Shown piece by piece: positions 23,097 through 35,300 of a stretch of 64,000 nt of DNA; position 1 is the stretch's first letter; each line of letters begins with the position of its first letter. Source of the DNA: Udeniomyces pyricola (Eukaryota > Basidiomycota > Tremellomycetes > Cystofilobasidiales > Mrakiaceae); NCBI GenBank assembly GCA_039545295.1, contig BCIK01000011.1:786853-850852 (forward strand), in the 5' to 3' direction. A program made the translations under genes and the position numbers. Under the pieces are notes generated by a model that made no database searches, was not told where the DNA came from, and worked only from the letters and a program-made list of their open reading frames with translations.

Positions 23097-26094
23097 ATGC
23101 TTGTTCTGAGTGAATCGTCGATTGGGTTCTCCCTCTTCTCCGTCACCGACGAAGGACGGATCGGTCAGGACGACCTTTACAAGTCGTTTGAGACCCCCGA
23201 GGCGGCCAACAACCTGTTCGTTTCCTCCTCGTGCTTGGTCATGGCTGTTTCCTGGATGGGTGGATTGGGTGTGGTCTGCTTGACTAGAGCAGAGTAGTCA
23301 ACAGGACAACCCCACCCGCGCTGGGTGGTCCGGTTTCCTTGAGGGAAGAGGCCGAAGGGGAGGGGGGAGGCAAGGGAAACGGAAAGTCTTTGGATTTGAG
23401 CTGACGCTTTTGCTTCTTTCTCGTCGTTCCCCTTCCCCCCCCCCCTTTGCCCTTCCTTTCCCCCTTCTTCCTCTTATCGCCTCTTTGCTCTTTCTCCGTC
23501 TTGCTTGGTCGTCTTCGCTCTTTCCAAACCCCTCTCAATGATCATCCCACCAGCCTCAAGCTTAAGGCTATCCACCGATTCTCTTCGACCGCCGACGCTG
23601 TCGAGGACCTGACCCAGCTCCAGGAAGGCAAGCTCTCCAAGGTCCTCTCCAAATTCCTCGTCGACGAGATCACCAACGGCAAGAAGTCCAAAAAGTCCGC
23701 TGGCGTTGAGGAGACCCTCATTGTCGGAGATGCCAAGTTGGGTGGCGCGATTGCCAAGAAGTTGGGCATCAAGGTCGTTTCCGACTCGACGACGATGGAT
23801 CTCTACCGAGGAATCCGAGAGCAGCTCACGAGCTTGCTCAAAGGGTTGGACCCCAAGGACTTGGCCACCATGTCGCTCGGTCTTTCTCACTCACTCTCGA
23901 GGTCAGTCTTTTACTATCCGGCCGGTTACTTTGCGCTAAAGATCATGAGAGGGATTCTAGAACAGCCGGGAAAGAGGTCTGCAAAAGAGGGAGGGAGGTG
24001 GAAGTGTTCGGCGTGCGCGTCTTTAGAGGGAAAGCGTGGCAGAGCAGGAACTTCGTGCGCGCCGACGACGACGATGCTCTTAAATTGTCTCGTCGCGCTC
24101 ATGGTCATAGATCGTGCTTGGGAGCGATTCGTCAGGCGTTGGGTCCCAAATCATCCTTCTTGCCCTAAGTTACAACCCGAGCTGACAAAAAAGTTGCTCT
24201 TGATTTCCTCTGTACTGTCCCTTTCTATCAGGTTCAAGCTCAAGTTCTCGCCTGACAAGGTCGACACCATGGTCATCCAGGCCATTGCCCTCCTCGACGA
24301 CCTCGACAAGGAGATCAACATTTACTCTATGCGAGTCAAGGTGAGCAACACGCAAAGAAACCTTGGTCCCCGTGGCCTTAAGAATGGATAGATTTCGAAC
24401 GGGAGAACTGCTTGCTGATTCGGCTCCACGCGATTTCTTTAGGAATGGTACGGATGGCATTTCCCTGAGATGGGCAAGATCATTGTCGACAACATGGCTT
24501 ACGCCAAGGTCGTCCGAGCCATGGGTTAGTGAACTCACCCCCCACCCCCCTTCTTCTTGTGCCTTTGCCTCCCCTCTCCTCGACTTCGGAGGGTCCCTTC
24601 CCAGAAGTGTTGGCAGTTTTACTCCCCGTACCAGATTTCATCCGCTCATCACTCTTTTTTCTTTTCTTTCTTTTGTCTCGCACTTGTCGTGTGTTTGCTT
24701 GCTTTCCGTCTTGGGCTGGAAAACGATACGAAACAGGCTTCCGAACCAACGCCGCCACCACTTCGTTCGAGACGATTCTGCCCGAGGACCTCGAGGCGAC
24801 GCTCAAGGCCGCCGCCGAGCTCTCTATGGGTACCGAAATCTCCGACACCGACATGAGCCACATCAACTCCCTCTGCGATCAAGTCATTTCTATCACCGAG
24901 TACCGAGCCCAGCTTTACGAGTACCTTCGAAACCGAATGGCGGCTATTGCGCCCAACTTGACGGCCCTTGTCGGTGAGCTTGTCGGAGCGAGGTTGATCT
25001 CCCACGCGGGTTCGCTCTTGAACTTGGCCAAGCACCCGGCGAGTACGATCCAGATCTTGGGAGCCGAGAAGGCGTTGTTCAGGGCGCTCAAGACTAAGCA
25101 CGATACCCCCAAGTACGGTCTTATCTACCACGTGAGTCTTCATGTCTTTTTTTTTTCTCCTTGTGTTCTCCCCAAAGCTTGCATCTGCATCACCCACCCA
25201 CATAGAACAGTCCTCTGACTCATCATTCATCCTCGAATTTTTCACTCCATCCATGACATCTACCTTGTTTCCCATCCCACCTTTTTTTCTTTTTCTTTTT
25301 GTTATAGGCTTCTCTCATCGGTCAAGCCCCTCAAAAGCTCAAGGGAAAGATGGCTCGAATGGTCGCTACCAAAACGGCGCTCTCGATCCGAGTCGACGCC
25401 CTCTCGGACGCCGATTCGAAATCCGACCCGGAAGCCGGACCTTCCATCGGTATCGAGTCCCGGACCAAGCTCGAGTCTCGACTCCGAGCGCTCGAACATC
25501 GATTGGGTATCGTTTCCGTTCGATCGTCGGCGGGAGAGAACGGAGCGAGGAAGCAAGCCAAGTTTGAGATGTCGGGCAATGGAGCGGGTTACAACGATGC
25601 GGCCGATGCGGTTGGGTTGGTCTCGACTCAGCCGTCGTCGATGGCGGTCGATGGAGAGAACGAGGACGATGAGGAGGCCGCCAAGAAGGCTAAGAAGGCC
25701 GCGAAGAAGGCTGCTAAGCTTGCTGCCGCTGGAGAAGGTGCGCTTTCTTCTCTCCCCCCCCCCCCCCCCCCCCCNTTGCTCTTTCTGGATTTGTCTATTT
25801 TTTTTCTTTGCTTCTCAAGAAGGGCGAGAAAAACGTTGAAACTGACTTTTTCGTCTGTCTTCTCTTCTTTTCCATCGTGTGTTCCATGCCCCCTTGCTCT
25901 CTTACTTTTTTTTATATACTTGTTCTTTTTTTCGAACTGCCCCCCTTTCAGATGCGAGCGACGACAAGAAGGAGAAGAAGTCCAAGAAGCGTTCCCGTGA
26001 GGACGAGACTGACGGTGCCGATGGTGCCGATGCCAAGAAGGAGAAGAAGCAGAAGAAGGAAAAGAAGGACAAGAAGGCCAAGAAGGAGGAATAA
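23097..26094 (+). CDS. NOP58: Nucleolar protein NOP58, box C/D snoRNP core
   Basis: NOP58 is the core scaffold of box C/D snoRNPs, with NOP56, fibrillarin and the 15.5K protein, guiding rRNA 2'-O-methylation. Exons 23097-23215, 23554-23901, 24232-24340, 24443-24524, 24737-25131, 25308-25737 and 25952-26094 join in frame to 541 residues, close to the usual size. The start is the second ATG-like codon, giving [14 protein letters not shown] as in other NOP58 proteins. The NOP5 N-terminal domain leads to a coiled-coil region ([25 protein letters not shown]) and EWYGWHFPE. The Nop domain holds [33 protein letters not shown] and the [13 protein letters not shown] block. The tail is the typical KKE/KKD-rich tract. 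Intron 2 (330 bases) is atypically long and not pyrimidine-rich. Intron 6 has an N in a C tract. Confidence 0.97.
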
Positions 26095-27138
26095 AAATAA
26101 AATACAACTAAAGACTCCTTCATTGGGTTTTTTTCCTTTCTGTGTTTCGTTTTGTTTTTTTCTCTCTTCTGTTTCTTTTTTTTTCTTCCTTTTTTCCGTC
26201 TGCTTTTCTTTTTTTTTCTTTTGCTCTCTCTCCCTTTTTTTTGCTTCCTGTTTTCACCCCTTTTTTTTCGCACGTCTCCTTATCCATCCATCTGCGTTTT
26301 CGCTTTTTCTTCTTCTCATCTTCTGTCTCCGTTTCCCCCCCAATTCGACTCTGCTTCATCCTCCCCTCCCCCTTGAAAAAAAATCACCAGATCTACTATG
26401 CATGCTTGCGTTTTCCTCTCTTTCTTGGTTCGTTTCGTTTCTAGCCTGCCGTTTCCTTGTCACAAGCCAAAGGAAAGAAGAGAAGAGAAAGGAAAACAGC
26501 CAGGAAACAAGGTTTTTTTGTTGTTTTTTTTTTTTTCTCAAGAAAAAACAAAGAATACGAAAACCTCTCCGCTTGCCCACGCTCGCTTTGGCAGTTACAT
26601 ATATATATCCATCTCAAGATTCCTTCCTCCCCCCTCCCCCCCCTTTTTCTTTGATCAATATTCTGCCATCCCCACCGTTGGTTATCGACCATCTACATCA
26701 TGCCCATCTACGAATGCTCACTACTTAACGTAGTCTGCTTCATAGCCTTCAGCTACTAAGGACGTTGTCACAAATGACTCGTCCGATGATATCATCTCTC
26801 TTGCGACGGACGACGAGATACATGGGCGTCATGATTATATTATCACGCTGATCTTTTGACTGAGTTCGGTACGATCGGACTCCATGTGATCATTTCGCGG
26901 GCCTTCAGACGTTTTTGTGAGGTTGAGGACGAGAAACAAAAAGAGAACAAAAAAAAAAAAACATATGTTGTACCAATCAGACATCTATTCATCTACGATC
27001 CCATGCACACCTTCCATCGATCCTCTCATCGGTTCTCAACAGATAACCCATCCCCCCCTCTCTTTCCCCCCCCCCCTTTCTTCTCTCCTCTCCTAATAAT
27101 ACCCACCGATCCATCCATGCAAACCGCCTTTGTTTCTT
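26095..27138. other. Convergent intergenic region, NOP58 / TTC1-like
   Basis: The NOP58 3' flank is a long T/C-rich tract on the plus strand (about 26110-26390), followed by A-rich and mixed sequence. C-runs recur at 26625-26645 and 27053-27077. No open frame here has coding-like composition and I see no RNA gene. Confidence 0.5.
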
Positions 27139-29149
27139 TTATGAGTTGACGAATTGCATGCTATATCCTCCTTCACCGTTGGGTTCGAATTTGAAGCTNT
27201 TTTTTTTTTTTTGGGNGGGGGGGGGGGGGAACCGAGGGAAACGAAAAGACGAAAGAAGGGGATATAAGATAAGGCGTTGAAAAAAAAAATTGAATCGCTG
27301 ATCATGTCTAGTCTCTTCACACCCTTGGAATATCCATGTGTCAAAGAAGAAAAAAAAACCAAAAAGAGAGAGAGAAAAAAAAAAAAAAAAAAAAACGGAC
27401 TTATCGGTCGACAACCCAAACTTGCCCAACAACCCATTCCCCAACTCCTTGAGCTTCCCCATCATCTCATCCTTTTCCGCCGTCTGCTTCAGAGCGATCC
27501 GTTCTGGTAGCGTCGCGAGCGCCCGGGTCGTAGGGAGGTAGAGCGGATCGGAACGACCTGAGAGGAGAGGGAGGAGGGTCGTTAAATCTGAATAAAGAAG
27601 AGAGAGGGATGCGAAAAAAAAGGTAGGGAGGTGAGGGGTAAGCGGGAGTCAAAAGAGGGGTTCGGTCGATATGGGAGAAACGTGATCAATAGATTTTTAG
27701 TTTTTTATTTTGGATGCGGTTGAGGTTGTCAATTTGGTTTGAAGTGGGGGGGGGGGNGGGGGNGGTTGATGCGGCTGCTACTATTGCTGGTGGTGGTAGT
27801 ATACCATGATCGAGTTAGATGATGAAGAAACGACCCAACACGGACCTTCTTTGGCGGACGTGAGGGATGACCAGGTATCGATGGCGATGTTAGCCGTCGA
27901 CCGGCGATGAAGTGCCTTGATGTATCGATCGGAATCAAGGAGAGCTACATTATCCACGAAAAAAAAGGAGAACGAGAACAAGAAGGAAAAAAAAGGGGGC
28001 AAAGAAAGCATGTGGGGGAGATTTGAGATGGGTAGTTAGTTGATGAGGTGTGAGGTGTGAGTTGGGTGAGATCTAGTTTGGGCAGACGGATATTTGATGA
28101 ACAGCCTTGTGCCAAGTCACAAAACCTCGAAAAGGTGGGATATGTCCCCCTCGACTCCCCCTTCTTGTCGCTTGCCACGAACAAAAACACGACCAAGAAG
28201 AAGAGAAACGAAAAGAAAAAAGAAGCAAAGTGCTTTGGGGACTAAACTCGTCGGGGAAGGGGGAAACGGTACGAACCTTCACTACACGCCTCGACGGCCT
28301 CTTTCCATGCCTCCATCTTGAGCCAGCACGCGCCAATGTTGCCCCAACAAACACTTCTCAGCTGTCGGACTTTTTCGATGCTTATCCCTCGAAGCGTAGA
28401 TTCATCAGGTTGGGGCGGCTGGTGTTTCTCGTCGTCGTCGTCGTCGTTGGGAGCAGAGGAAGGGCCTCGCGTGAGGGCTTGAGCGGTTTCATCGTCGATT
28501 TCTTCGATCCGTGGAGGAGGCGTAGAAGACTCCCTTACAGATGCCGTTTGGTCGACCTTGGCAGGATCGGATGGAGAAGGGGGAGACGTGGGGAGGGGTG
28601 GTGGTGTCGGACGAAGGGGTAAGATGGCGAGAGCGGAATGGTAAGTTTGAATAGCTTGATGGTATGCTTTTCCGGAGAATTGGCCGTTGGCTTGGGTCTT
28701 GAGCCGGTCTGCTTGTTCCCACTTTGCCTGAGTGTGTGTGTGTGTGTGTGTGTGTAAGAAAGAGAAGGAGGTCAGTAGGTTGAATGATTGACGCGATGAA
28801 AAGACCAAGGAAGGAGGAGAAAAAGAGAGAGAAAGGGAGAGCGAGAGCGGACCTCGAGTTCGGGAATGGAGAGCTCATCTTGCTCGGTTGGAACGACAGG
28901 TTGGGATTCTCCATCTGGCGCATCGTGCCACTCTTCGTTGTCGTCTTCGTCTTCATCTTGATCTGCATCTTCTTCTCCTCGGTCGTTGACGGGGGGTGAT
29001 GTTGGGTCAACAGCAGGCGTATGGCTTGAGAGACGGGCAAACATGTTGGCGAGGACGGCGTCTTGATCGGTTGATTGATCTGAGTGTGTGTTGAGCAGTG
29101 ACGGTGGGGGAAACTCGGGCAGCTGGGAATCGGAGTGGGAGGAGGACAT
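27139..29149 (-). CDS. TPR co-chaperone-type protein, TTC1-like
   Basis: This resembles tetratricopeptide repeat protein 1 (TTC1), an HSP-binding adaptor; the function here is inferred. Exons 28853-29149, 28277-28727, 27846-27944, 27401-27587 and 27139-27196 join in frame to 363 residues. The N-terminus is acidic. The TPR region starts at AKWEQADRLKTQANGQF, and a disordered acidic insert splits the first repeat. Later come SVCWGNIGACWLKMEAWKEA and YIKALHRRST. The diagnostic C-terminus is MMGKLKELGNGLLGKFGLST followed by DNFKFEPNGEGGYSMQFVNS, matching the TTC1 end. Intron 1 has a CA repeat just before its acceptor. Intron 4 ends in a C tract, an A tract and an ambiguous base next to the AG, so that acceptor rests on frame and homology. 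Confidence 0.87.
28732..28755. repeat. GT/CA microsatellite in TTC1-like intron 1
   Basis: About 12 dinucleotide units. On the gene strand it is a CA repeat ending three bases before the acceptor AG (CTCAG), occupying the place of the polypyrimidine tract. Confidence 0.9.
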
Positions 29150-29518
29150 GGCTGATGGGCGGCTCTGTCTCTCTCTATGTATATATATATATGTATATAT
29201 ATGTATGAAGTGACCAGGTGATGTTAGGAGCAATGAGTGAGTTACAGTCAGTAGTCCTATGTGAGTGATGAGGTCAGTCGGGTAGCTAGCTAGCTGTGCG
29301 GGTGGCAGCAGCTGGCTGACATGAATGATGGATGGCTCTGCTTCGGCCTTAGCCTTGAGTCCGCTTTTTTCGACAACTTACTTGTCTTCAAGTTGGCTAT
29401 CCATCGACCATCCTATATCCAAGCCAACTTATTACATATATCCATTACCATTACCATCATCATCAACACTCCCATCACTTAATCTCCACCAAACCAATCC
29501 CCACCTTCTCGCACCACC
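29150..29518. promoter_or_regulatory. Divergent promoter region TTC1-like / ELP4
   Basis: This 369-base stretch separates divergent start codons. It holds a TATATA/GTATATA tract at 29176-29208, just upstream of the TTC1-like gene, a GCTAGCTAGC run near 29284-29294, and a pyrimidine-rich ELP4 leader. No gene is seen. Confidence 0.5.
29176..29208. repeat. TA/GTATATA microsatellite
   Basis: The TA tract interrupted by G lies 30-60 bases upstream of the TTC1-like start codon, in the likely leader or core promoter. Confidence 0.8.
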
Positions 29519-31963
29519 ATGTCCTTTCGTCGCATCAAACCTTCCTCAGCGCCTCCCCCACCACCCGGCACCATCCTCTTCCCGACCGTTTCCCTCCCCC
29601 ACATCTCTACAGGACTCGCCTCGCTTGATGACGTCCTTGCCCCAGGCCAACCTCTTTCCTCTTCTCTTCTCGTCCTCACGCCCGATACCCACACTGCCTG
29701 GGGCAAGCTCATCCAGAGGTACTGGGTCGCTCAGGGTTTGCTCGCCGGTCAAGGTGTCATCGTTCTTGGAGGTCAAGGCGAGGCGAACGATTTGCTCCAA
29801 GGTGCTATGTGGGTCGCCGGTGATCCAGCCGCACCAAACCCAAGTGCCGATCAAAGTGGGGTCGAGAGCGAAGGCGAACTCGTGGACGAGACAGGGGAAG
29901 GTAAAGGTGGAAAGAGAATCGCGTGGAGGTATGGTGGGATGAGCAAGTTTCAAACGACCGTTCAGAGTAACGTCGCGTCGGGTATGTTTGGCCAAATAAG
30001 AAGAAGAAAGAGGCAGTCCTGCCGCCGGGGTCTATCTTACAAAAAAGAAAAAAATCACCCAGATACTTGGAAGATTAGATAGGGGAAAGGATGGATGAGT
30101 TTGGTAGAATTTCCCTCTTGGTATCTAATCAACTCTCTATCTCTCTTATTATCTTTGATGGCCTCTTCTCCCCCCCCTTCCTTCCCCCCCCCCCCCTGGC
30201 CATCCCCCTACAGCTCACAACTTTGCCTACACGCTCTCACTCACCCACACCATTCCTCCAACTACGCTCGCCGCTCTCAAAGCCTCGGGCCAGCTTGCTT
30301 ATCTCGTGGTCAATCCGCCCAAGGCCGGATCCAACAGAAGCAAGAGCAGGCTTCACGCCGCTCGGAGCGGAGAGCGGGAGTTAGGGAGGATCTTGGAAGA
30401 GTTGAAAAGGGTGGTCACTGAAGGGGAATACCAGTGAGTCGGCATGCCTTGTTTCTGTACATGTATGGAGTTCTGGTAGGGAGTAGAGATAGAGAAAGGA
30501 CTGTTTTGAACCACCAACAGGCAAGGGAAGCGAGGAGGCTTGGGATCGTGCCTGGCGGAAAGAACCAAGGCGGTCATCAAACCTTTGTACTCATCCATTC
30601 GTCATTCGTTCTTCCTTCCTTGCGTCCCTCCCATATTCTCCCGTACTCACTCTCTCGTCTGTTAGCCATGCGTCAACATCCAAAGAACCTCGTCGAGCTC
30701 TTCGAATCGCTCTCCCCAACCTATTCTCCCCCTCTTATGGTGATCTGACATCTGCTGTAAGGACCCCAGATCCCACCCGTTTCCTTCTCATGGTCTCATA
30801 GGACAACAACCTGACGTCTTCATCAACGACTTTTCCTTTCCCCAACGGTTTCTGTATCTTCATTCGTTTTGGCAGCAAATGTATCGGTTCCTTCACTCGC
30901 TTCGTTCGATCCTACGAACGTCTCACGCGTCGGCCCTCATTACGCTTCCGCCTCATCTTTGCTCGGATCCCATGTTGCGAACACAGTGGATGCATGCCAC
31001 AGATGCCGCGATTGAACTGGAAGGGTTCGGATGTGAGTCCCCCTTCCCCCCCCCCCCTTTTTTTTCCTTTCCGAGAAACTGCGCGGGTTCAAGTTCAGAG
31101 TTGTCCTTTTCTTTCTTTTGTTTTTTTTCTTGATTGGATCGTTGTCTTTTTATTCTTTTTCTTTCGGTCCCGGTTTCTTGTGCCCTCTTGGAAATGTCCT
31201 TTTCCTGCGAGTATCCCTAATGAGTTGATTGTATCCTGACATCTTCTTTTTGGTTTTCATTGCTTGACAATGCCTTGTCTTCCCATCCTGCTTTCCCTTT
31301 CTCTCTCCCCATGCAGCCGACCCAACCCTTCCTCAGATGTTCCCTCAAACGCACGGTCTCCTTCACCTGCATTCGCCTTTCACCCTTCACTCCCTCTCTC
31401 CACCTTCCTCCAAACTCTCCACCCTCGTCGGCGGCGGCCGACACAACAACCTCGCGTTCAAACTGAAACGGAAAGCGTTCGTCGTCGAGACGATGCATCT
31501 CGACGTCGAAGGAGGCGTAGGCGAGAGGCGGACGAAACCAGTCGAAAGCGTCGTCGGATCGGCTAGTCTAGCGGGAGGGTCGAGTAATAATGGTGGTGGT
31601 GGTGAGGAGGGATCCAGGGGGTTGGAGACACATGTTCATGGCGATGGATGTGGTGGACACGATCATTCTACCGAACCTTCTCTTTCTTCTCACTCGACCT
31701 CGATGGGATCTGCCAAGGTCTCCATTGGCGTCGACGAGGATGTGACGTTGTTGGCCGGGTCCAGTCAACACGGTGGTGGTGGTGGTGGTGGCGGCGGTGT
31801 TCGGTTTGGGGGTCTGGACGAGGCTAAGGAGCGGGAAAAGGAGGAGAAGGTGGCGGCGGTGAAACCGAGGAAATCGGCGCTCAAGAAGAGATCGGTTGGG
31901 TTTGCAACGACGGCGCCGGTGGTGGATATTCGATCGGTGGATGTGTCGAAACTGGAGTTTTGA
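29519..31963 (+). CDS. ELP4: Elongator complex subunit ELP4 (PAXNEB)
   Basis: ELP4 forms the RecA-fold hexamer with ELP5 and ELP6 that binds tRNA for wobble-uridine modification by Elongator. Exons 29519-29981, 30214-30433, 30666-30756, 30876-31032 and 31317-31963 join in frame to 525 residues. Family features are the N-terminal ISTGLASLDDVLAPGQPL, RYWVAQGLLAGQGVIVLG, KRIAWRYGGMSKFQ, LRIALPNLFSPSYGD, FLHSLRSILRTSHASALITL and the late LAFKLKRKAFVVETMHLDVE. The C-terminal half is extended by Gly- and His-rich sequence. The junction into exon 4 is a choice: the GTAAGG donor with the TTGGCAG acceptor keeps phase 0. A GTGATC donor joined to an earlier CATAG acceptor would add about 17 residues. 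The exon 2 to exon 3 junction skips an open stretch that may be retained. Confidence 0.85.
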
Positions 31964-31970
31964 GGGATGG

Positions 31971-31971
<1 letters not shown>

Positions 31972-32031
<60 letters not shown>
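31972..32031. repeat. GAT trinucleotide microsatellite (about 20 units)
   Basis: An uninterrupted GAT run starts a few bases after the ELP4 stop codon and is most likely in its 3' untranslated region. Confidence 0.95.
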
Positions 32032-32082
32032 ATTGAACATGAAAAGAAAAGAAAAGAACGAGAATGATTGTGATGGATATGT

Positions 32083-32083
32083 G

Positions 32084-32116
<33 letters not shown>

Positions 32117-32118
32117 TG
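32083..32118. repeat. TA-rich dinucleotide tract
   Basis: TATATA repeats interrupted by TG and CA lie between ELP4 and the ADCK2-like gene. The tract could be a TATA-rich promoter element or a simple repeat. Confidence 0.8.
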
Positions 32119-32382
32119 ATGAACGATGACTTACTATTATGACGTAAGTGTTCACTTGAACATCCGGGGACCAGTCGCAACGTGATCATGATATCGCCTC
32201 GTTCTCTTCTCCTTCGCCCCTTCTCCTGCCCATCATCCACGTCCCACCCGCGTCCCTTGGTCATCAGTCGCTCTCCCAGCCCATCGCCCTCTCGTTATCC
32301 ATCCACCGTCGACTCCTCTCTGTCTCTGTCATCCTACTTCTGGAAACTCCATCCATCGATCGATCGATCGACGACGATCCCA

Positions 32383-35300
32383 ATGGCGACCTTATTCGCC
32401 CGCACCTCCCTCGCCGGCCCAGCAACGCGTCGCCCGCTCGCCTGCCGTTCTCTCTTCGCCTTATCGCCTTTGGCCTCGGTCCCTCGTTCGATATCGAACC
32501 AGGCACCTCCCAATCGCTCACATTACCCATTCACCTCGCCTCCTCCACGGTCCTTTATCATTTCATCCTCAACTCTGGCATATACCAAACGGTTTGCCTC
32601 GTCCTCGCCTCTTGATCGATCGACACCACCAGATGCCTCCCGACGATCACGAGATCGCTCCTGGTCACCCTTTCACCTACTCCTTGTCCTTCCAGCATCT
32701 GGTCTTGCATACTATACCCTCTATTCCGACTCAGAGCCTTTCCATCATGTCCATCATAGCATCCAAGCCTCTGATTATCTCATTGGATCCCCCTCCGAGG
32801 AGCCGCCAATTGTCGCGGTCGCTGATGGTTCTTCCTCCTCCGCTGCCGTCACACCGTCCCGACTCCCACGTCGCTCCATCCTCACCACCCTCAACTTTTA
32901 CGTCATCGAACCGTTCCTGACAGCCCTGAGATTTCTCCATCTCGCTAGTCTCTTCCTTCCCGTCATTATCCTCGCCCCTGTAAGCTTCCTCGGGCCCAGA
33001 GAACGGCTCAGGAATGGCGCCAAAGGCGATCGATCCGGCGCGATTTGGTGGTACGGCGTCTTGGTCAAGCAAATGGAAAGGGCCGGCCCGAGTTTCATCA
33101 AGGTCAGCAGCTCCGGGCATCGTGAAGCATGATGCATGTCAAAGGTGTTGGTTCGAATCACCACCAAATTGAGAGCTAGAGTTCTGATCGGTGTATGTGT
33201 TCTCCTCCCTCGCTTTACTGGGTTCTCCGGGTAATACCAGCTCGCTCAATGGGCCGGATCTCGAACCGATCTCTTCCCCGAACGTCTCTGCGAGAGCTTT
33301 GGCAAGCTTCACTCAAACGGCAAGCCTCACTCGTTCAAGTACACCAAGAAAGTTATTGAAACAGTCTTTGGCAAGCCGTTTGAAGAGGTGTTTGAGGAGT
33401 TTGGACAAGAGCCTATCGGTTGCGGGGCAGTTGCGCAGGTGAGTTTGTTTTTTTCTGTAGGGTGTATATCGAGCGAAGGGTTGCGTCTCCTATACAATTA
33501 TATACCTGATTTACTTCTGATCAATCAATGGTTCAACGGTCTCGTTCGATGGTGTTTTGGCGGTGCCTTTTTGTTATCTTTTCTCCTACAGGTCTACAAA
33601 GGTACCCTCCGATCAGAGATCCTTCCACCTTCATACCTCGAACCCAAGAAGCGCACCAACGTACCAACCACTCCAACGGCGCGCCTGACGCAGGTGCTCG
33701 AGGCACCCTCCGCTCCACCTTCACCAACGTCGACGGTTCCTACCACGGCCGTCGCCATCAAGATCCTCCATCCCCGCGTCCATCAGACGATTCGTCGAGA
33801 CCTCAAAATCATGGCCTTCTTCGCCGCCGCGCTCGATCTCTTGCCGGGGATGGAATGGCTCTCGTTCCCGGACGAGGTCAAGGTGTTTGGGGAGATGATG
33901 AACCAACAGCTCGATCTGAGACTCGAGGCGAGTAACTTGGTCCGGTTCGAGAAAAACTTTGAGCACCGAAGGGGCGCCGTCAGTTTTCCTCGACCCCTCG
34001 TCGATTTCACGACGGAAGACATGATGGTCGAAGAGTTTGAAAACGCGTTGCCGCTCAAGTACTTTTTGAGGAATGGGGGAGGCGAGTATGATGATCAGCT
34101 CGCCAACATGGGACTTGACGCGTTCCTGGTGGGTCCAAGCTTCGTTCCCCTGATTCGATCATGTCTTTCAGCGAGACAACCGGTTCAACCAAACTAATCT
34201 TTTACTTCTCCGCCTCCTCTTTTCTGGTTTCCTTCAACAAGAACATGCTCCTGCTTGACAACTGGACTCGTGAGTCGGGCTGTTTATCAATCGTTGCCGG
34301 CAGCCCTTCCGACTTGCGAACGCTTGACACTGATCACACCCTCGCTTTTCTCTTTCTTTTGCTTCCCTTTCTATCTGTGCAGATGGTGATCTTCACCCAG
34401 GAAACCTCCTTGTACGCCATCAACATCCCATGTTACTTTCTAGATCACTTTATCTTCCCCCTTTCATATCCTTTCGCTTTTGGTTTGAGTTGTTCTTCTC
34501 TTCGAGGAGAGAAACTCACTCGCTAGCTGTTGTTCCCCTATCTCGAATCATTTTACCTCTTCGACCAACCCCTCCGCCAATTCACGCAGGTCAAGTTCTT
34601 CCGTCCCTCGACCTCCACACTCTTCCTCAACCTTTACTCGTATCTCTTCAACCGAACCCTTCCGCATTCCCCCTCTGCCACGACCGTCCAAGCGTCAAAT
34701 GAATCTGACGCCATCGTCGCCCGGCTCTCAGCCGTCAAACACGACAAGGATGCCTGGCTGGCCGAGTTGACGAGCCTTTATGAAGGCGGATGGCAGCCTG
34801 AGTTGATCCTCATCGATGCCGGCCTCGTCACCGAATTGGACACGACGAATCGAAGAAACTTTTTGGACCTGTGAGTGTACCTGGTCGATTTTTTCTTCTT
34901 TGTTTGCTGTGTCTTTCCCTTGTTCTCCTCAAGTTTTGAAGTCCAGAAACGATTCGATATCTGATGTGTTATTGACTCTTCTTTGTGTGTCTCTCATCCC
35001 GTGCAGCTTCCATGCCATTGCCGAATTCGACGGCTACAGAGGTAAAACCCATCTCCCCTGTCTCTCTCTACTTTGACCCGGTATTGTCTTCATGGAGAAA
35101 CGAGAAGAAGACCAAAACACACTTCTACCTCGCCCTCGGATTTGTTGATCAGGCAAATGGACGGATTGACTAACTGCGTGTGCATGATTTCTTCTTGTCT
35201 TATTCTTCTTCTGCTTGAACTATCATCGTCATGATCATCATCTTCCTTTCATCTCTCTCTTCTCTTCCCTTCTGGAATCTTCCTTTGGATACGCTCCGAC

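Larger units (their letters stand above)
31964..32382. other. Intergenic, ELP4 3' end and ADCK2-like promoter
   Basis: The ELP4 3' flank begins with a 60-base GAT microsatellite, then a TA-rich tract. A pyrimidine-rich leader precedes the next gene. The frame is open from an upstream in-frame ATG at 32188, so the coding sequence could be longer at its 5' end. Confidence 0.5.

Noticed and set aside
33145..33170. T-loop-like GGTTCGAATC resembling a tRNA
   Set aside because: There is no matching D-arm, anticodon arm or acceptor stem around it, and it lies within an ADCK2-like intron.
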